This document shows positions 1-8,379 of a DNA stretch of 64,000 nt, in pieces. The translations under genes and the position numbers were made by a program. Under the pieces are notes generated by a model that made no database searches, was not told the DNA's origin, and saw only the letters and a list, made by a program, of their open reading frames with translations. Numbering within the stretch: position 1 is the stretch's first letter; each line of letters begins with the position of its first letter. Origin of the DNA: Salinigranum rubrum (GTDB lineage Archaea > Halobacteriota > Halobacteria > Halobacteriales > Haloferacaceae); contig NZ_CP026309.1 of the NCBI RefSeq assembly GCF_002906575.1, positions 1,488,001-1,552,000 of the forward strand, given 5' to 3'.

Positions 1-286
1 GCTCGGCGAGCGCGTCCGTGTCGAGGTCGCTTACTTCGAGCGTCTCCAGCGCCGGTTCCAGCGCCGCGTACACCTCGTTCAGGGAGGCCGCGATGGCGTC
101 GGCACTCACCGCCGTCTCCGTCGGTTCCGCGGAGTCCGTTCCCGCTGCGGTGGCGGTGGCTGTGGCCGTCTCGGTCGCCGTCTCGGAGGGTGGTGTCTGC
201 TCCGGCGTCGTCGTCGGCTCCGACGACTGGGACGAACAGCCGGCGACGACACCGACCAGGAGCGTGAGGGCGTATCGTCGATTCAC
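1..286 (-). CDS. Secreted lipoprotein, N-terminal part (runs off the left edge)
   Basis: Reading leftwards from a GTG at 286 gives a short basic start, a hydrophobic stretch and a lipobox (LVGVVAGC) with the modifiable cysteine near residue 17. A Ser/Thr/Glu/Pro-rich linker follows, then the start of a helical, Leu/Glu-rich domain. This is the usual build of a haloarchaeal membrane-anchored exported lipoprotein. GTG 286 was chosen because it places the signal directly at the N-terminus and no ATG in this frame does so. The functional domain lies outside the window, so no role can be given. Confidence 0.7.
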   Translation of the reverse strand, partial: MNRRYALTLLVGVVAGCSSQSSEPTTTPEQTPPSETATETATATATAAGTDSAEPTETAVSADAIAASLNEVYAALEPALETLEVSDLDTDALAE

Positions 287-377
287 ACTGTGCGATATCG
301 TGTCGTCGGAATAACTGTTGGGAAGTACGGGCCACGAGACCAACAACCCTTTCGGGCGTGACGGCGAACCGGCGCGT

Positions 378-872
378 ATGGCAGACGACGACGCGGCAGA
401 CGAGACCGAGGACGTGCAAGGAGCGAGCGACGCGGACGCCCCGACTCCGGGTGAGGCGCGGGAAACCGACGCCGAGGCGGCCGCGAGCGCCGACGAGGAC
501 GCCGGCGAGGGCGAGGAGAAGTCGTTCCGCGAGCGAGTCGAAGAGATCCGCGAGCGACGCGAGAAGGAGCGCGAGGAGGGTGAACGCCCCGGCCCCGAGG
601 GGATGATGGGCGGCGAGGGTGGTCCCGGCGGCCCCGGCGGTATGGGCGGCGGCAACCCGTTCGCGCAGATGATGTCCGGCATGATGGGCGGCGGTGGCGG
701 CGGCCCCGGCGGCATGGGTGGCGGCCCGCCGGGCATGGGCGGCCGCGAGCGCGGCGGCGAGGAGAGCGTCGGTAACGAGGAACTCGTCCGCGAGGTCCGC
801 CAACTCCGCGACGAGGTCCGCGACATCACGCGCCAACTCCAGCGCATCGGCGACGCGCTCGAAGACGACTGA
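378..872 (+). CDS. Acidic Gly/Met-rich low-complexity protein with C-terminal coiled coil
   Basis: A 164-residue protein I do not recognise. It has three parts: an acidic Asp/Glu/Ala-rich head (1-60) ending in a charged Glu/Arg helix (to about 80), a central Gly-Met-Pro tract (about 80-135) built from short GGPGG and GGMGGG units, and a C-terminal heptad-like helix rich in Glu, Val, Arg and Leu (about 140-164), likely a coiled coil. ATG 378 is preferred to an in-frame GTG at 318 because the upstream stretch is not haloarchaeal in composition. No signal peptide or membrane segment is visible, so it is probably cytoplasmic. It is divergent from the lipoprotein on its left and convergent with the glycosyltransferase on its right. 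Confidence 0.75.
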   Translation: MADDDAADETEDVQGASDADAPTPGEARETDAEAAASADEDAGEGEEKSFRERVEEIRERREKEREEGERPGPEGMMGGEGGPGGPGGMGGGNPFAQMMSGMMGGGGGGPGGMGGGPPGMGGRERGGEESVGNEELVREVRQLRDEVRDITRQLQRIGDALEDD

Positions 873-932
873 GCCGCGAACCGCGCGTCAGGAGTCTCCG
901 TCAGCCAGGGCGAACCGATAGCGGCCCGCCGC

Positions 933-2066
933 TCAGACGCGGCGTGGTGTGGCCTGCCGAACGCGGTCGTAGACGGCGGTGAGGTCGTCGACGGCCCGCT
1001 CGACGCTGATCGGTTCGCGGCGGGCGAGGCAGTTCTCTCTGAGCGAGTCGTACTCGTCGAGCGCCCGCCGGATGCCGTCGCGGAACCCGTCGATGTCGCC
1101 CGGTTCGTAGTGATAGCCGGTGACGCCGTCGTCGATGGTGTCCCGGAGCGCCCCCTCGCGGACGCCGACGACGGGTGTCCCGCAGGCGATGGCCTCCAGC
1201 GCGACCAGTCCCTGCGTCTCGACGGGGCTGGGGAACGCGAACGCGTCGAGCGCGCTGTAGAACGCCGGCAGTTCCTCGCGCGGGAGGAAGCCGAAGAAGC
1301 GGGCGTCGACGCCACGTTCTTTCACCAGGCGTTCGACCGACTCCCGCGCGGGGCCGTCGCCGCCGAAGACGACGGTGACGTCGTCGAGTCCGTCGGCGGC
1401 GCGGACGATGTCGGTGAGTCGCTTCTCGAAGCCGTGCCGACCGGTGTAGCCGACGAGCGTCTCGCCGTCCAACCCGTGGCGCTCGCGGAACGCCGTCGCG
1501 TCGACGGGGGCGAACCGGTCGATGTCGACGCCGTTCTGCACGACGCGGAGGTCGGCCTCGACGCCGAGCGCCGCGAGTCGGTCGCGGGTCTCCGCGCTCG
1601 GGACGACGACGGCGTCGGCGTGCGAGAGGAACCACCGCTCGTAGCGGGTGCTCATCGACTCGATGCCGCGTTCCACCCGCGCGTTCGACGTCAGGTAGTC
1701 GGCGTACTCCGCCGTCGGGGTGTGGTAGGAGGCGACGAACGGGAGTTCCCGACGCGAGGCGAGTCTGAGCCCCGCGAGGCCGAGGCTGAAGGGCGTGTGT
1801 GAGTGGACGACGTCGACGTCGCCGCGGCGGACCCGGCGGGGAACGCGCGGAGCGGCGACGCGGAAGCCGTCGTAGAAGGGAAAGGCCACCGACCGGACCG
1901 GGTACTCGCCGGACTCTGGCTCGTGGCCGGTCGCCTCGGGGTACACCACGTCCATCCGGCCGCCGCGGCGCTCCCAGCGCTCGCGCCACGTCTTGATGGT
2001 GTAGGTGACGCCGTTGACCGTCGGCAGGTAGGTGTCGGTGAAGGCGACGACCGACGCTCCGTCCAT
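933..2066 (-). CDS. Glycosyltransferase family 4 (GT-B fold)
   Basis: A 377-residue GT4-type glycosyltransferase. The N-terminal Rossmann half carries the acceptor-side YLPTVNGV (13-20) and HSHTPFS (88-94). The C-terminal donor half carries GRHGFEKR (209-216, the phosphate-contacting basic loop) and the E-x7-E motif at E283/E291 followed by ACGTPVVG. It has no signal peptide, so it is a cytosolic enzyme moving a nucleotide-activated sugar to a lipid or protein glycan. The best-known relatives are alpha-mannosyl or glucosyl transferases, but the substrate cannot be read from sequence. The next gene, also a GT4 enzyme, lies upstream on the same strand with an 80-base gap, so the pair may act in one surface-glycan or glycolipid pathway. 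Confidence 0.9.
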   Translation of the reverse strand: MDGASVVAFTDTYLPTVNGVTYTIKTWRERWERRGGRMDVVYPEATGHEPESGEYPVRSVAFPFYDGFRVAAPRVPRRVRRGDVDVVHSHTPFSLGLAGLRLASRRELPFVASYHTPTAEYADYLTSNARVERGIESMSTRYERWFLSHADAVVVPSAETRDRLAALGVEADLRVVQNGVDIDRFAPVDATAFRERHGLDGETLVGYTGRHGFEKRLTDIVRAADGLDDVTVVFGGDGPARESVERLVKERGVDARFFGFLPREELPAFYSALDAFAFPSPVETQGLVALEAIACGTPVVGVREGALRDTIDDGVTGYHYEPGDIDGFRDGIRRALDEYDSLRENCLARREPISVERAVDDLTAVYDRVRQATPRRV

Positions 2067-2146
2067 GTCGACGGTCCTTCACAGCACGGGGTTAATCGCT
2101 TCCGACTCGACGACGCTGCTCCGGCCTCGGCGACGCCTCGCGCCGG

Positions 2147-3205
2147 TCAGCCGGCGTCCCCGTCCAGTACGTCCTCGTACGCCTCGACGAGTCGCTCGCC
2201 GACGCGGTCTAACGAGTGCTCGCTCGCCGTCTCTCGGGCGTTCTCACCCAACCGCTCCCGCAACTCGGGGTCGGCGTTCAGTCGACGGAGCGCCGCGCGG
2301 AACTCCTCGTGCGTCTCGCACTTCAGGCAGTCCTCCCCGTGGGTGTAGAACTCCTCGAAGACGGGGATGTCCCGAAGCACACAGGCCTTCCCGCAGGCCA
2401 TCGCCTCCAGCACGGCGATGCCCTGGTTCTCGTTCTTCGTCGGGAACAAGTAGACGTCGCCGGCGGCGAACGCGCCGCGTTTGTCGTCGACCCACCCGGT
2501 GAAGGTGACGCGCTCGCTGTTCTCGACCCAGTATCTCACCGTCGAGGACGCGTGCGGCCCCGTGTCGTACGGGCCGAACCACGCGAAGTCGTACTCTGTC
2601 TCTTCGGCGAGTTCGCAGAACGTCGACAGGCCCTTCCGCTCGAAGACGTTGCCGACGGCGAAGACGACCATGCCCTCCAGATCGAACCGCTCGCGGTACT
2701 CGTCGCGGAGGCTCTCGAACCCGGTCAGCGAATCGAGGTCGACGCCGTTCGTCATCGGACGGATGGGTGCCTCGACGGGGTACGACTCCAGGATCCGTCG
2801 CGTGTACTCGCTCGGGCAGAGGACGAGGTCAGCCTGCGAGTAGAACCACCGGAGGTACCGCCCCAGCGGACGGGCGACGTACGTCGACCCGCGGAACGAC
2901 TCGGCGAAGTCCTCTCGCGTGACGTGTGCGTGAAGCACCAGCGGAACCCTCTTCCGCCGGGCGTGCCGGGCGACGGCGAGCGTCCCCGGCCCGATGAGGT
3001 TGCAGTGGGCGACGTCGTACTCCCTGAACGCGCCGCGTCCCCGGAGCGCGTACTCGGCGGCGGCGACGGGCGAGTCGCCCTTCCACGGGGTCGTGAGGAC
3101 CTCGACGTCGGTCGTCCGGAGCGCGGCCCGCTGCTGGTCGGCGGCCGTCCCGATGCCGCTCCGGTCGAGGTGTGACGCGAGTTCGAGGTAGTTGAGGACC
3201 CGCAC
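2147..3205 (-). CDS. Glycosyltransferase family 4
   Basis: A 352-residue GT-B enzyme. HAHVTREDF (92-100) lies in the acceptor domain. The donor domain shows FERKGL (188-193), which replaces the usual GR-x-x-x-KG loop, and the E259-x7-E267 motif followed by ACGKACVL. The start region (MRVLNYLELASHLDRSGIG) matches the first beta strand and glycine-rich loop of the family. It is transcribed toward the neighbouring GT4 gene, probably in one unit. A divergent promoter region of about 100 bases separates it from rnp4. The sugar donor and acceptor are unknown. Confidence 0.9.
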   Translation of the reverse strand: MRVLNYLELASHLDRSGIGTAADQQRAALRTTDVEVLTTPWKGDSPVAAAEYALRGRGAFREYDVAHCNLIGPGTLAVARHARRKRVPLVLHAHVTREDFAESFRGSTYVARPLGRYLRWFYSQADLVLCPSEYTRRILESYPVEAPIRPMTNGVDLDSLTGFESLRDEYRERFDLEGMVVFAVGNVFERKGLSTFCELAEETEYDFAWFGPYDTGPHASSTVRYWVENSERVTFTGWVDDKRGAFAAGDVYLFPTKNENQGIAVLEAMACGKACVLRDIPVFEEFYTHGEDCLKCETHEEFRAALRRLNADPELRERLGENARETASEHSLDRVGERLVEAYEDVLDGDAG

Positions 3206-3309
3206 GGTGAGGCGCTCGCCGGTCAGCGGTTTGACGCTGTCGCTTCGTCTCTCCTCCCTTCTCTCTCCGCTCCGGAACGCATTTATCGGCCGGCGGACCC
3301 ATCGAGAGC

Positions 3310-3585
3310 ATGGGCATCCCGGAAGAGCGCATCGAACGGCTCGAAGCGCTCGCGCGCGAGGCCGTCCGCGCCGGCGAGGACGACCGCGCCCGGGAGTACG
3401 TCCGCCTCGCCCGCCGCCTCGCCGAACGCCACCGGCTCCGACTTCCGCGTCGGTTCCGTCGGTTCACCTGCGACCGCTGCGACGCGTACCTTCGCCCGGG
3501 CGTCAACGCGCGCGTCCGACTCCAGTCCGGGAAGGTCGTCGTCGCCTGTGACTGCGGCGAACTCGCCCGCTATCCGTACGAGTAA
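3310..3585 (+). CDS. rnp4: Ribonuclease P protein component 4 (Rpp21/Rpr2 family)
   Basis: A 91-residue subunit of archaeal RNase P, the ribonucleoprotein that removes tRNA 5' leaders. Two N-terminal amphipathic helices (about 5-43, Arg-rich) are followed by a small zinc ribbon with Cys54-x2-Cys57 and Cys80-x-Cys82. The last pair is one residue closer than the usual CxxC. Length and order match archaeal Rpp21, where the helices contact Rpp29 and the ribbon contacts RNA. It is followed by a YhbY-type RNA-binding gene, a common archaeal neighbour. Confidence 0.92.
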   Translation: MGIPEERIERLEALAREAVRAGEDDRAREYVRLARRLAERHRLRLPRRFRRFTCDRCDAYLRPGVNARVRLQSGKVVVACDCGELARYPYE

Positions 3586-3692
3586 CGCGCTCGACGACGC
3601 CCTGTCGCGGGCGAGATGGGTATGAATATTCAGGCTGAACGCCGTCATTAAAGCCAAAATACAAATAAAACGCGCGCAAACCCGCCGATGGC

Positions 3693-3940
3693 ATGTGCGC
3701 ACAGGAGCTGCGAAAACGGGCACACGACCTGGACGTGACCGTCTGGGTCGGGAAGGCCGGAATCGAGTCGGTCGTCGACGAACTCGCGGGGCAGTTGGAC
3801 GACCGTGACCTGGTGAAGGTGAAGTTCCTCCGGGCGGCACGCGGGGGACGACCACGGAGGAACTCGCAGAGGAACTCGCCGACCGGGTGGACGCTGACCT
3901 CTTCGAGACGCGTGGACACACTGCGGTGATGCTCCGATGA
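3693..3940 (+). pseudogene. YhbY/CRM-domain RNA-binding protein, frameshifted
   Basis: The first about 50 residues (MCAQELRKRAHDLDVTVWVG to KVKFLRAARGG) are a clear YhbY-type CRM domain, a small fold that binds RNA and associates with pre-ribosomes in bacteria and archaea. After the G5 run at 3843-3847 the open frame becomes Arg-rich nonsense and stops at 3929. Adding one G there restores an acidic C-terminus (TTTEELAEELADRVDADL and on to HTAVMLR) ending in TGA at 3938-3940. That TGA overlaps the ATG of the MscS gene. The repaired product would be 82 residues, the family's normal size. Either a consensus error or a true one-base deletion explains this; the clean repair and conserved gene overlap favour the error. 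Confidence 0.85.
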
Positions 3941-4842
3941 GCGCCGGCCTCGCGCTTCAGGCCGGCAGTGGCGGCTTCATCGGGCGTTTTCTCGCACAGA
4001 ACGGCGTGCCCTACGCCGAGTCCATCGGCGGCGTCATCTCGTTCATCGTCGCGTTCATCATCGTCTACATCGTCGGGCGGGCGATTCTCTTCCCCATCCT
4101 CGACCGCGTCTTCGAGGCGCGAGGACTCGAAACGCACGCCATCAGGCCGCTGAAGAAGGTCGCCGGCGTGCTCGTGGTGTTCGTCGCCATCGCCGTCGCG
4201 TTCGGCTTCGCCGGCTACGGCAACTTCCTCACGTCGCTGGCGACCATCGCGGCGGCGGCGACGCTCGCTATCGGCTTCGCGATGCAGGACGTCATCCAGA
4301 ACTTCGTCGCGGGCGTGTTCATCTTCACCGACCGCCCGTTCAAAATCGGTGACTGGATCGAGTGGGACGGCAACTCCGGCATCGTCGAGGACATCTCCTT
4401 TCGCGTCACCCGCGTCCGGACGTTCGACAACGAACTGCTGACAGTGCCGAACTCCCAGTTGACGGACGGTGTCGTCAAGAACCCGGTGGCGAAGGACAAA
4501 CTCCGCCTGCAGATCCCGTTCGGCATCGGCTACGACGACGACATCCCGAGGGCGACCGAGATCATCATCGACGAAGCCGACAAACACGAGGGCATCATGG
4601 ACGACCCGGCCCCGACGGTCCGCCTGACCGACCTCGGCGACTCCTCGGTCGTCCTCAAGTCGCGCGTGTGGATCTCCGAGCCCAGCCGCGCCGACTTCGT
4701 CAAGACGCGCGGTGAGTACGTCACGAGCGTGAAGGACCGCTTCGACGCCGAGGACATCAACATCCCCTACCCGAACCGCACCCTCCACGGCGCGCTGCAG
4801 GTCGAAGGTATCGAGTCGGTCGCCACGTCGGCGGACGACTGA
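3937..4842 (+). CDS. Small-conductance mechanosensitive channel, MscS family
   Basis: A 301-residue membrane channel that opens under membrane tension to release solutes on osmotic downshock. Helices lie at about 29-53 and 74-92. The pore-lining third helix (about 97-130) is rich in Ala and Gly and runs into the family signature QDVIQNFVAGVFIF and DRPFKIGDWI (117-141). The beta domain and C-terminal cytosolic portion follow to about 280. Its ATG overlaps the stop of the YhbY gene, so the two are co-transcribed. Sub-family and ion preference are not readable. Confidence 0.93.
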   Translation: MSAGLALQAGSGGFIGRFLAQNGVPYAESIGGVISFIVAFIIVYIVGRAILFPILDRVFEARGLETHAIRPLKKVAGVLVVFVAIAVAFGFAGYGNFLTSLATIAAAATLAIGFAMQDVIQNFVAGVFIFTDRPFKIGDWIEWDGNSGIVEDISFRVTRVRTFDNELLTVPNSQLTDGVVKNPVAKDKLRLQIPFGIGYDDDIPRATEIIIDEADKHEGIMDDPAPTVRLTDLGDSSVVLKSRVWISEPSRADFVKTRGEYVTSVKDRFDAEDINIPYPNRTLHGALQVEGIESVATSADD

Positions 4843-4949
4843 CCCCCGACCCTCGCGCCCCGCCCTCTCCGGTCCCGCAGTCACGCCGTCCCCCGTTTCG
4901 CTTTCTCGCGCCTCGTACTGAACTCGTCACCGACGCACAGCCGGCAGTC

Positions 4950-5753
4950 TCAGAGTTCGATCCGTTCGACCAGTTGTGAGTCGTCGGACTTCGTGTTGAC
5001 CGCGACGATGCGGATTTCGTCTTCGAGCATCGAGTCCCTCAGCTTCGCTTTCAGCAGGTTGTCGACCTGGTAGACGCCGGCGGCGTTGACCATCTCGATT
5101 TCGACCTGGACGGGGACGCCGTCGCCACGCCGGAGGAGGACGTTCGTGATGGCCTGCGAGGAGAGCGTGTTGATGCCGCGGCCGCCCTTCTCGTAGGGGA
5201 TGCGCGAGCGGCCGCGCTCCATGTCTAGGGCGTCGGCCACGCGGATGACGCCCGCCTCCTTCGTCAGCGGCGTCTCCTCGGTGTGGTGACAGAGGATGGC
5301 GTGAAGCACCTCGGCTTTCACTCGAACCGCGGAGGGGGTGTCGTAGAAGTTCGGGAGGATGCGGTCGAGGATGTCCGACGCCAGCGGGATGGAGTAGTAC
5401 GCGTGTTCGTCGCGGTGGACGACGTGGCCGATGTCGTGCAGCGTCGCCGCGAACGCGACGATGACGGGCTCGTCGACCTCGTCGAGACCCTGGTCCTTCG
5501 CGCCGTTGAACTCACAGCCCCCGGCCTTCAGCAGTTCGTACAGTCGCAGCGCGCGGTTGCGGACGATGGAGATGTGCTTCGGGCCGTGGTCGTTGTACCC
5601 CTTGCGCGTGACGGCGTTGACGTTCTGCGCCTCCAGCAGCGTCGTCACCTCGGGGTCGTCCAGTAGATGGGGGAGGACCTCGTTGAGCTTCTCGTCGGGG
5701 AACGCGTGGTCGGCATCGGGGTCGTACGCGGGACCACCGGTTGTTTCGCTCAT
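4950..5753 (-). CDS. HD-domain metal-dependent phosphohydrolase
   Basis: A 267-residue cytosolic protein with a complete HD signature: HGPKH (56-60), His106-Asp107 in LHDIGH, His156/His157 in CHHTEE and Asp174 in RVADALD. These residues form a divalent-metal site for hydrolysing phosphate esters, nucleotides or cyclic nucleotides in the superfamily. The C-terminal 80 residues form a beta-rich extension with no recognised name. ATG 5753 starts the acidic, haloarchaeal-looking product; the longer frame upstream of it is Ser/Arg-rich and looks like shadow sequence of the peroxiredoxin gene. The substrate is not predictable. Confidence 0.88.
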   Translation of the reverse strand: MSETTGGPAYDPDADHAFPDEKLNEVLPHLLDDPEVTTLLEAQNVNAVTRKGYNDHGPKHISIVRNRALRLYELLKAGGCEFNGAKDQGLDEVDEPVIVAFAATLHDIGHVVHRDEHAYYSIPLASDILDRILPNFYDTPSAVRVKAEVLHAILCHHTEETPLTKEAGVIRVADALDMERGRSRIPYEKGGRGINTLSSQAITNVLLRRGDGVPVQVEIEMVNAAGVYQVDNLLKAKLRDSMLEDEIRIVAVNTKSDDSQLVERIEL

Positions 5754-5829
5754 CGTCTCATCGACGCGAGGCGTCGAAAAAAATCCGACGGATACGTGCA
5801 GCCGGGGAGCGCTATCGGTGCCGTCGGGG

Positions 5830-6309
5830 TCACTCCGCGGCGGCGACGACGGCGTCCTCGACGGCGTCGTAGTCGGGTTCGACGGCCGGGTCGTCGGACA
5901 CCCAGGCGTAGGTGACCGTCCCGTCCCCGTCGACGACGAACACCGAGCGCTTGGCGAGTTCGTAGACGCCGCTCGCCTCGAAGTCCATCGAGATGTCGTA
6001 CAGGTCGACGAGTTCGCGGTTGGTGTCGCTGATGAGCGGATACTCGATGCCGTGCTGCTCACGGAGTTCGTTGAGCGTGAACGGGGTGTCGATGCTGATT
6101 CCGTAGATGCTCGCACCGCTGGCCTCGAACGCTCCGAGGCGCTCTTGGAACGTCGAGAGTTCCGTCATGCACGTGGTGGTGAACGCCGCGGGGAAGAACG
6201 CGAGGACGAGCGGTGCCTCGTCGAGGTGGTCCGAGAGGGCGAACGATTCGACCTCGCCGGTGGCCATCGGTGCGGTGAACTCGGGAGCGGTGTCGCCGAC
6301 GTTGATCAC
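5830..6309 (-). CDS. Peroxiredoxin, AhpC/TSA (BCP-like) family, one-Cys type
   Basis: This enzyme reduces peroxides with a peroxidatic cysteine, here Cys47 in PAAFTTTC, with conserved Pro40 and Thr44. No second cysteine exists in the 159 residues, so the resolving thiol must come from another protein or small thiol. A thioredoxin-fold pattern is seen from VGDTAPEF (4-11) to the SVFVVDGDG strand. The start is placed at GTG 6309, which matches the usual family start two or three residues before VGDTAP. The frame is open further upstream, but that extension is not family-like. It lies downstream of, and on the opposite strand to, the sensor-kinase gene. Confidence 0.9.
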   Translation of the reverse strand: MINVGDTAPEFTAPMATGEVESFALSDHLDEAPLVLAFFPAAFTTTCMTELSTFQERLGAFEASGASIYGISIDTPFTLNELREQHGIEYPLISDTNRELVDLYDISMDFEASGVYELAKRSVFVVDGDGTVTYAWVSDDPAVEPDYDAVEDAVVAAAE

Positions 6310-6530
6310 ACTGGGCTCGTAGGAGGTGGGCCGTTTGACGCTTGTGCTCGCGGCAGAGACGGGCGACACGGCTCGCCCTGCCGCGCTCTCGCTTTCGAGA
6401 ATCCCGTCGCAATCATTTAATAAGGCTGTTGCATATCCGGGTACAGCACGTCGTGACACGGTATCGAAGACAGTCCAGCCGGATCCACCGGCGGCCGCAG
6501 TCTCCAGATCGGGTCACGTGAGCCGACACT

Positions 6531-7739
6531 ATGCAACGGAGGAAATCCACGGAGGGTGGGCAGGATCGCGTGCCGCTGGTACTCGTCGGTCTCGGCACCG
6601 CGTTCGTGCTCCTCATCGTCGTCGAGTGGATCGCGCTGGACCTGTTGCGGCCGTCGCAGAGCCTGACGGCACACTACGTGTTCACTTTCACGCTCAACGG
6701 TGTCCCCGCGCTCGGAATCGCCTACGGCGGCTACTGGCTCGACCGCAGTCCCGTCGAGACCGACCAACACCGGCGCATCGCCAGGTGGTGTTTCGGTGGA
6801 CTGGCGGTGTTCCTCGCGATCAATCTCGTGATGATCGCGCTCTGGCCGGCCGAGACGTTCGTAAACAACCTCGGCTGGGCTCGCGGGACGGCGATCTACG
6901 GGGCGGGCGGCGGTCTCGTCATCGGCGTGATCGAAGGGCGCGCCGTCCACCGCGCACGCGTCGCCGAACGCGAGGCGGCCCGGGCCGAACACGTAGAGAA
7001 CCAGCGTCGGTGGCTCGGGTACATGAACAGTCTGCTTCGCCACGAGGTGCTGAACACGGTGAACATCATCGAGGGGAACGCAGAGCTACTCATGGACGAG
7101 TACGGGGACGACCCCTCGTCCGAACGCCTCGAAACCATCCGCCGACACAGTCGGAACATGTCCGGGATCATCAACGACGTCCGGGTTCTGATCGAAGCCA
7201 CCGAGGAGGCCGACGAGTTCGAGGCCGTGAACCTCACGGAGGTTCTGACCGACCGATTGATCGACCTGCGGACGACGTACGAGGAGGTCGAGGTCGAGAC
7301 GACGATCCCCGGGACCGTGTTCGTGATGGCCGATGCTCTCCTCCCGCGGGTGTTCTCGAACCTCCTGAACAACGCCGTCGAACACAACGACAGCGCCACG
7401 CCCCGCGTGAGCGTCTCCGTCGAGGTGACCGACGAGACCGCCGTCGTCTCCATCGCCGACAACGGTTCGGGCGTCTCCGCGGCCAAGCAGGAGACGCTGT
7501 TCGAGCAGGACACCCGCACGAGCAACCACGGCCTCGGGCTCTACCTCGTCCGGACGCTGTCCGAGCGGTACGGCGGGAGGGTCGACCTCCGCGAGACGGG
7601 ACCGACGGGGAGCGAGTTCGTCGTCGAACTCCCCCGCGTCCGGGACACCCCGGCGGGGCACTCGGGCGAGCGGGCCATGGCACAGCCCCTCGTCGTGGGC
7701 ACCGTCGGGACGGGCCGACTCGTGTCCGGCGGCCCCTGA
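6531..7739 (+). CDS. Membrane sensor histidine kinase
   Basis: A 402-residue kinase with four N-terminal membrane segments (about 14-33, 50-70, 84-104, 117-135), a linker helix and a complete kinase core. The phosphoacceptor is His171 in LLRHEVLNTVNII, the N box is at FSNLLNNAVEHN (275-286), G1 is DNGSG (310-314) and G2 is HGLGLYL (333-339). There is no PAS or extracellular sensor domain, so the membrane bundle itself may sense. The last about 45 residues after VVELPRV are Pro/Gly-rich and unlike the family. No response regulator is adjacent, which is common for haloarchaeal orphan kinases. Confidence 0.9.
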   Translation: MQRRKSTEGGQDRVPLVLVGLGTAFVLLIVVEWIALDLLRPSQSLTAHYVFTFTLNGVPALGIAYGGYWLDRSPVETDQHRRIARWCFGGLAVFLAINLVMIALWPAETFVNNLGWARGTAIYGAGGGLVIGVIEGRAVHRARVAEREAARAEHVENQRRWLGYMNSLLRHEVLNTVNIIEGNAELLMDEYGDDPSSERLETIRRHSRNMSGIINDVRVLIEATEEADEFEAVNLTEVLTDRLIDLRTTYEEVEVETTIPGTVFVMADALLPRVFSNLLNNAVEHNDSATPRVSVSVEVTDETAVVSIADNGSGVSAAKQETLFEQDTRTSNHGLGLYLVRTLSERYGGRVDLRETGPTGSEFVVELPRVRDTPAGHSGERAMAQPLVVGTVGTGRLVSGGP

Positions 7740-7887
7740 CCGATTCGACCGGCGCGGACGATACCGGCGGCCGTTGGCGTCTCCAGCGGCACCCCGTCGT
7801 CAGTTTCGCGTCGAGTCGACCCGGTTCCTCGGGGTGATATCCGGTCCAAAAAGCCTATAATTGCTACTTGGTTAAGCTGAGATAGCG

Positions 7888-8187
7888 ATGTTCGATATCA
7901 TACTGTTCCCGGGGCTGCCGGGCGGGCCGGAGCTGCTCATCGTGCTGTTCGTGCTCGTCCTGCTGTTCGGGGCCAACAAGATCCCCAAACTCGCCCGCTC
8001 GACCGGGCAGGCGATGGGTGAGTTCCAGCGGGGCCGGCAGGAGATCGAAGAGGAACTGAAACAGATGGAGAAACAGCCTGACGAGGACGACGAGGAGTTC
8101 GAGGCGCGCAAGCGCGAGAAGGAGCGCGAACTCGAGGAGACCGAGTCTGAGTCCGAGTCCGAATCCACGTCCACGTCCAGCAGCTGA
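7888..8187 (+). CDS. tatA: Sec-independent protein translocase component TatA/TatE
   Basis: A 99-residue subunit that forms the folded-protein channel of the twin-arginine pathway, the main export route in haloarchaea. A single membrane helix (about 13-27) ends in the FGANKIPKLAR hinge (27-37). An amphipathic helix and a very acidic Glu/Asp/Ser tail (from about 55) follow, the last 20 residues being Glu-Ser and Thr-Ser repeats. A TATA-like CCTATAATT at 7854-7862 sits about 26 bases before the start, fitting a short-leader or leaderless transcript. No TatC is nearby. Confidence 0.93.
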   Translation: MFDIILFPGLPGGPELLIVLFVLVLLFGANKIPKLARSTGQAMGEFQRGRQEIEEELKQMEKQPDEDDEEFEARKREKERELEETESESESESTSTSSS

Positions 8188-8265
8188 ACAGCACGTCCCT
8201 TTTCAGCTCCTGCCGTTCGAACCGACAGAGTCACCTTTTAGTCGGCGGCTTCGATACACCGGTCA

Positions 8266-8338
8266 GGGCGTGTGGCCTAGTGGACAGGGCGAGAGGTTCC
8301 TAACCTCTCGATCGCGGGTTCGAATCCCGTCACGCCCG
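8266..8338 (+). tRNA. tRNA-Arg, anticodon CCT
   Basis: A 73-base gene with a complete cloverleaf. The acceptor stem is 8266-8272 with 8331-8337 (GGGCGTG/CACGCCC) and the discriminator is G8338. The D arm starts at 8275, the anticodon stem AGAGG/CCTCT holds the loop TTCCTAA, and a 5-base variable loop is present. The T loop TTCGAAT (8319-8325) has a stem closed by one G-T pair. Anticodon CCT at 8299-8301 reads AGG. CCA is not encoded. Diverged copies of its 3' end follow directly. Confidence 0.95.
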
Positions 8339-8379
8339 TTCTGCGACGAACGTACGTGAGGAGCGAACGGGCGACCGGC

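Noticed and set aside
901-2082. Long Arg/Pro-rich open frame on the minus strand overlapping the first glycosyltransferase
   Set aside because: Composition is basic and low-complexity; the overlapping frame has full GT4 motifs.
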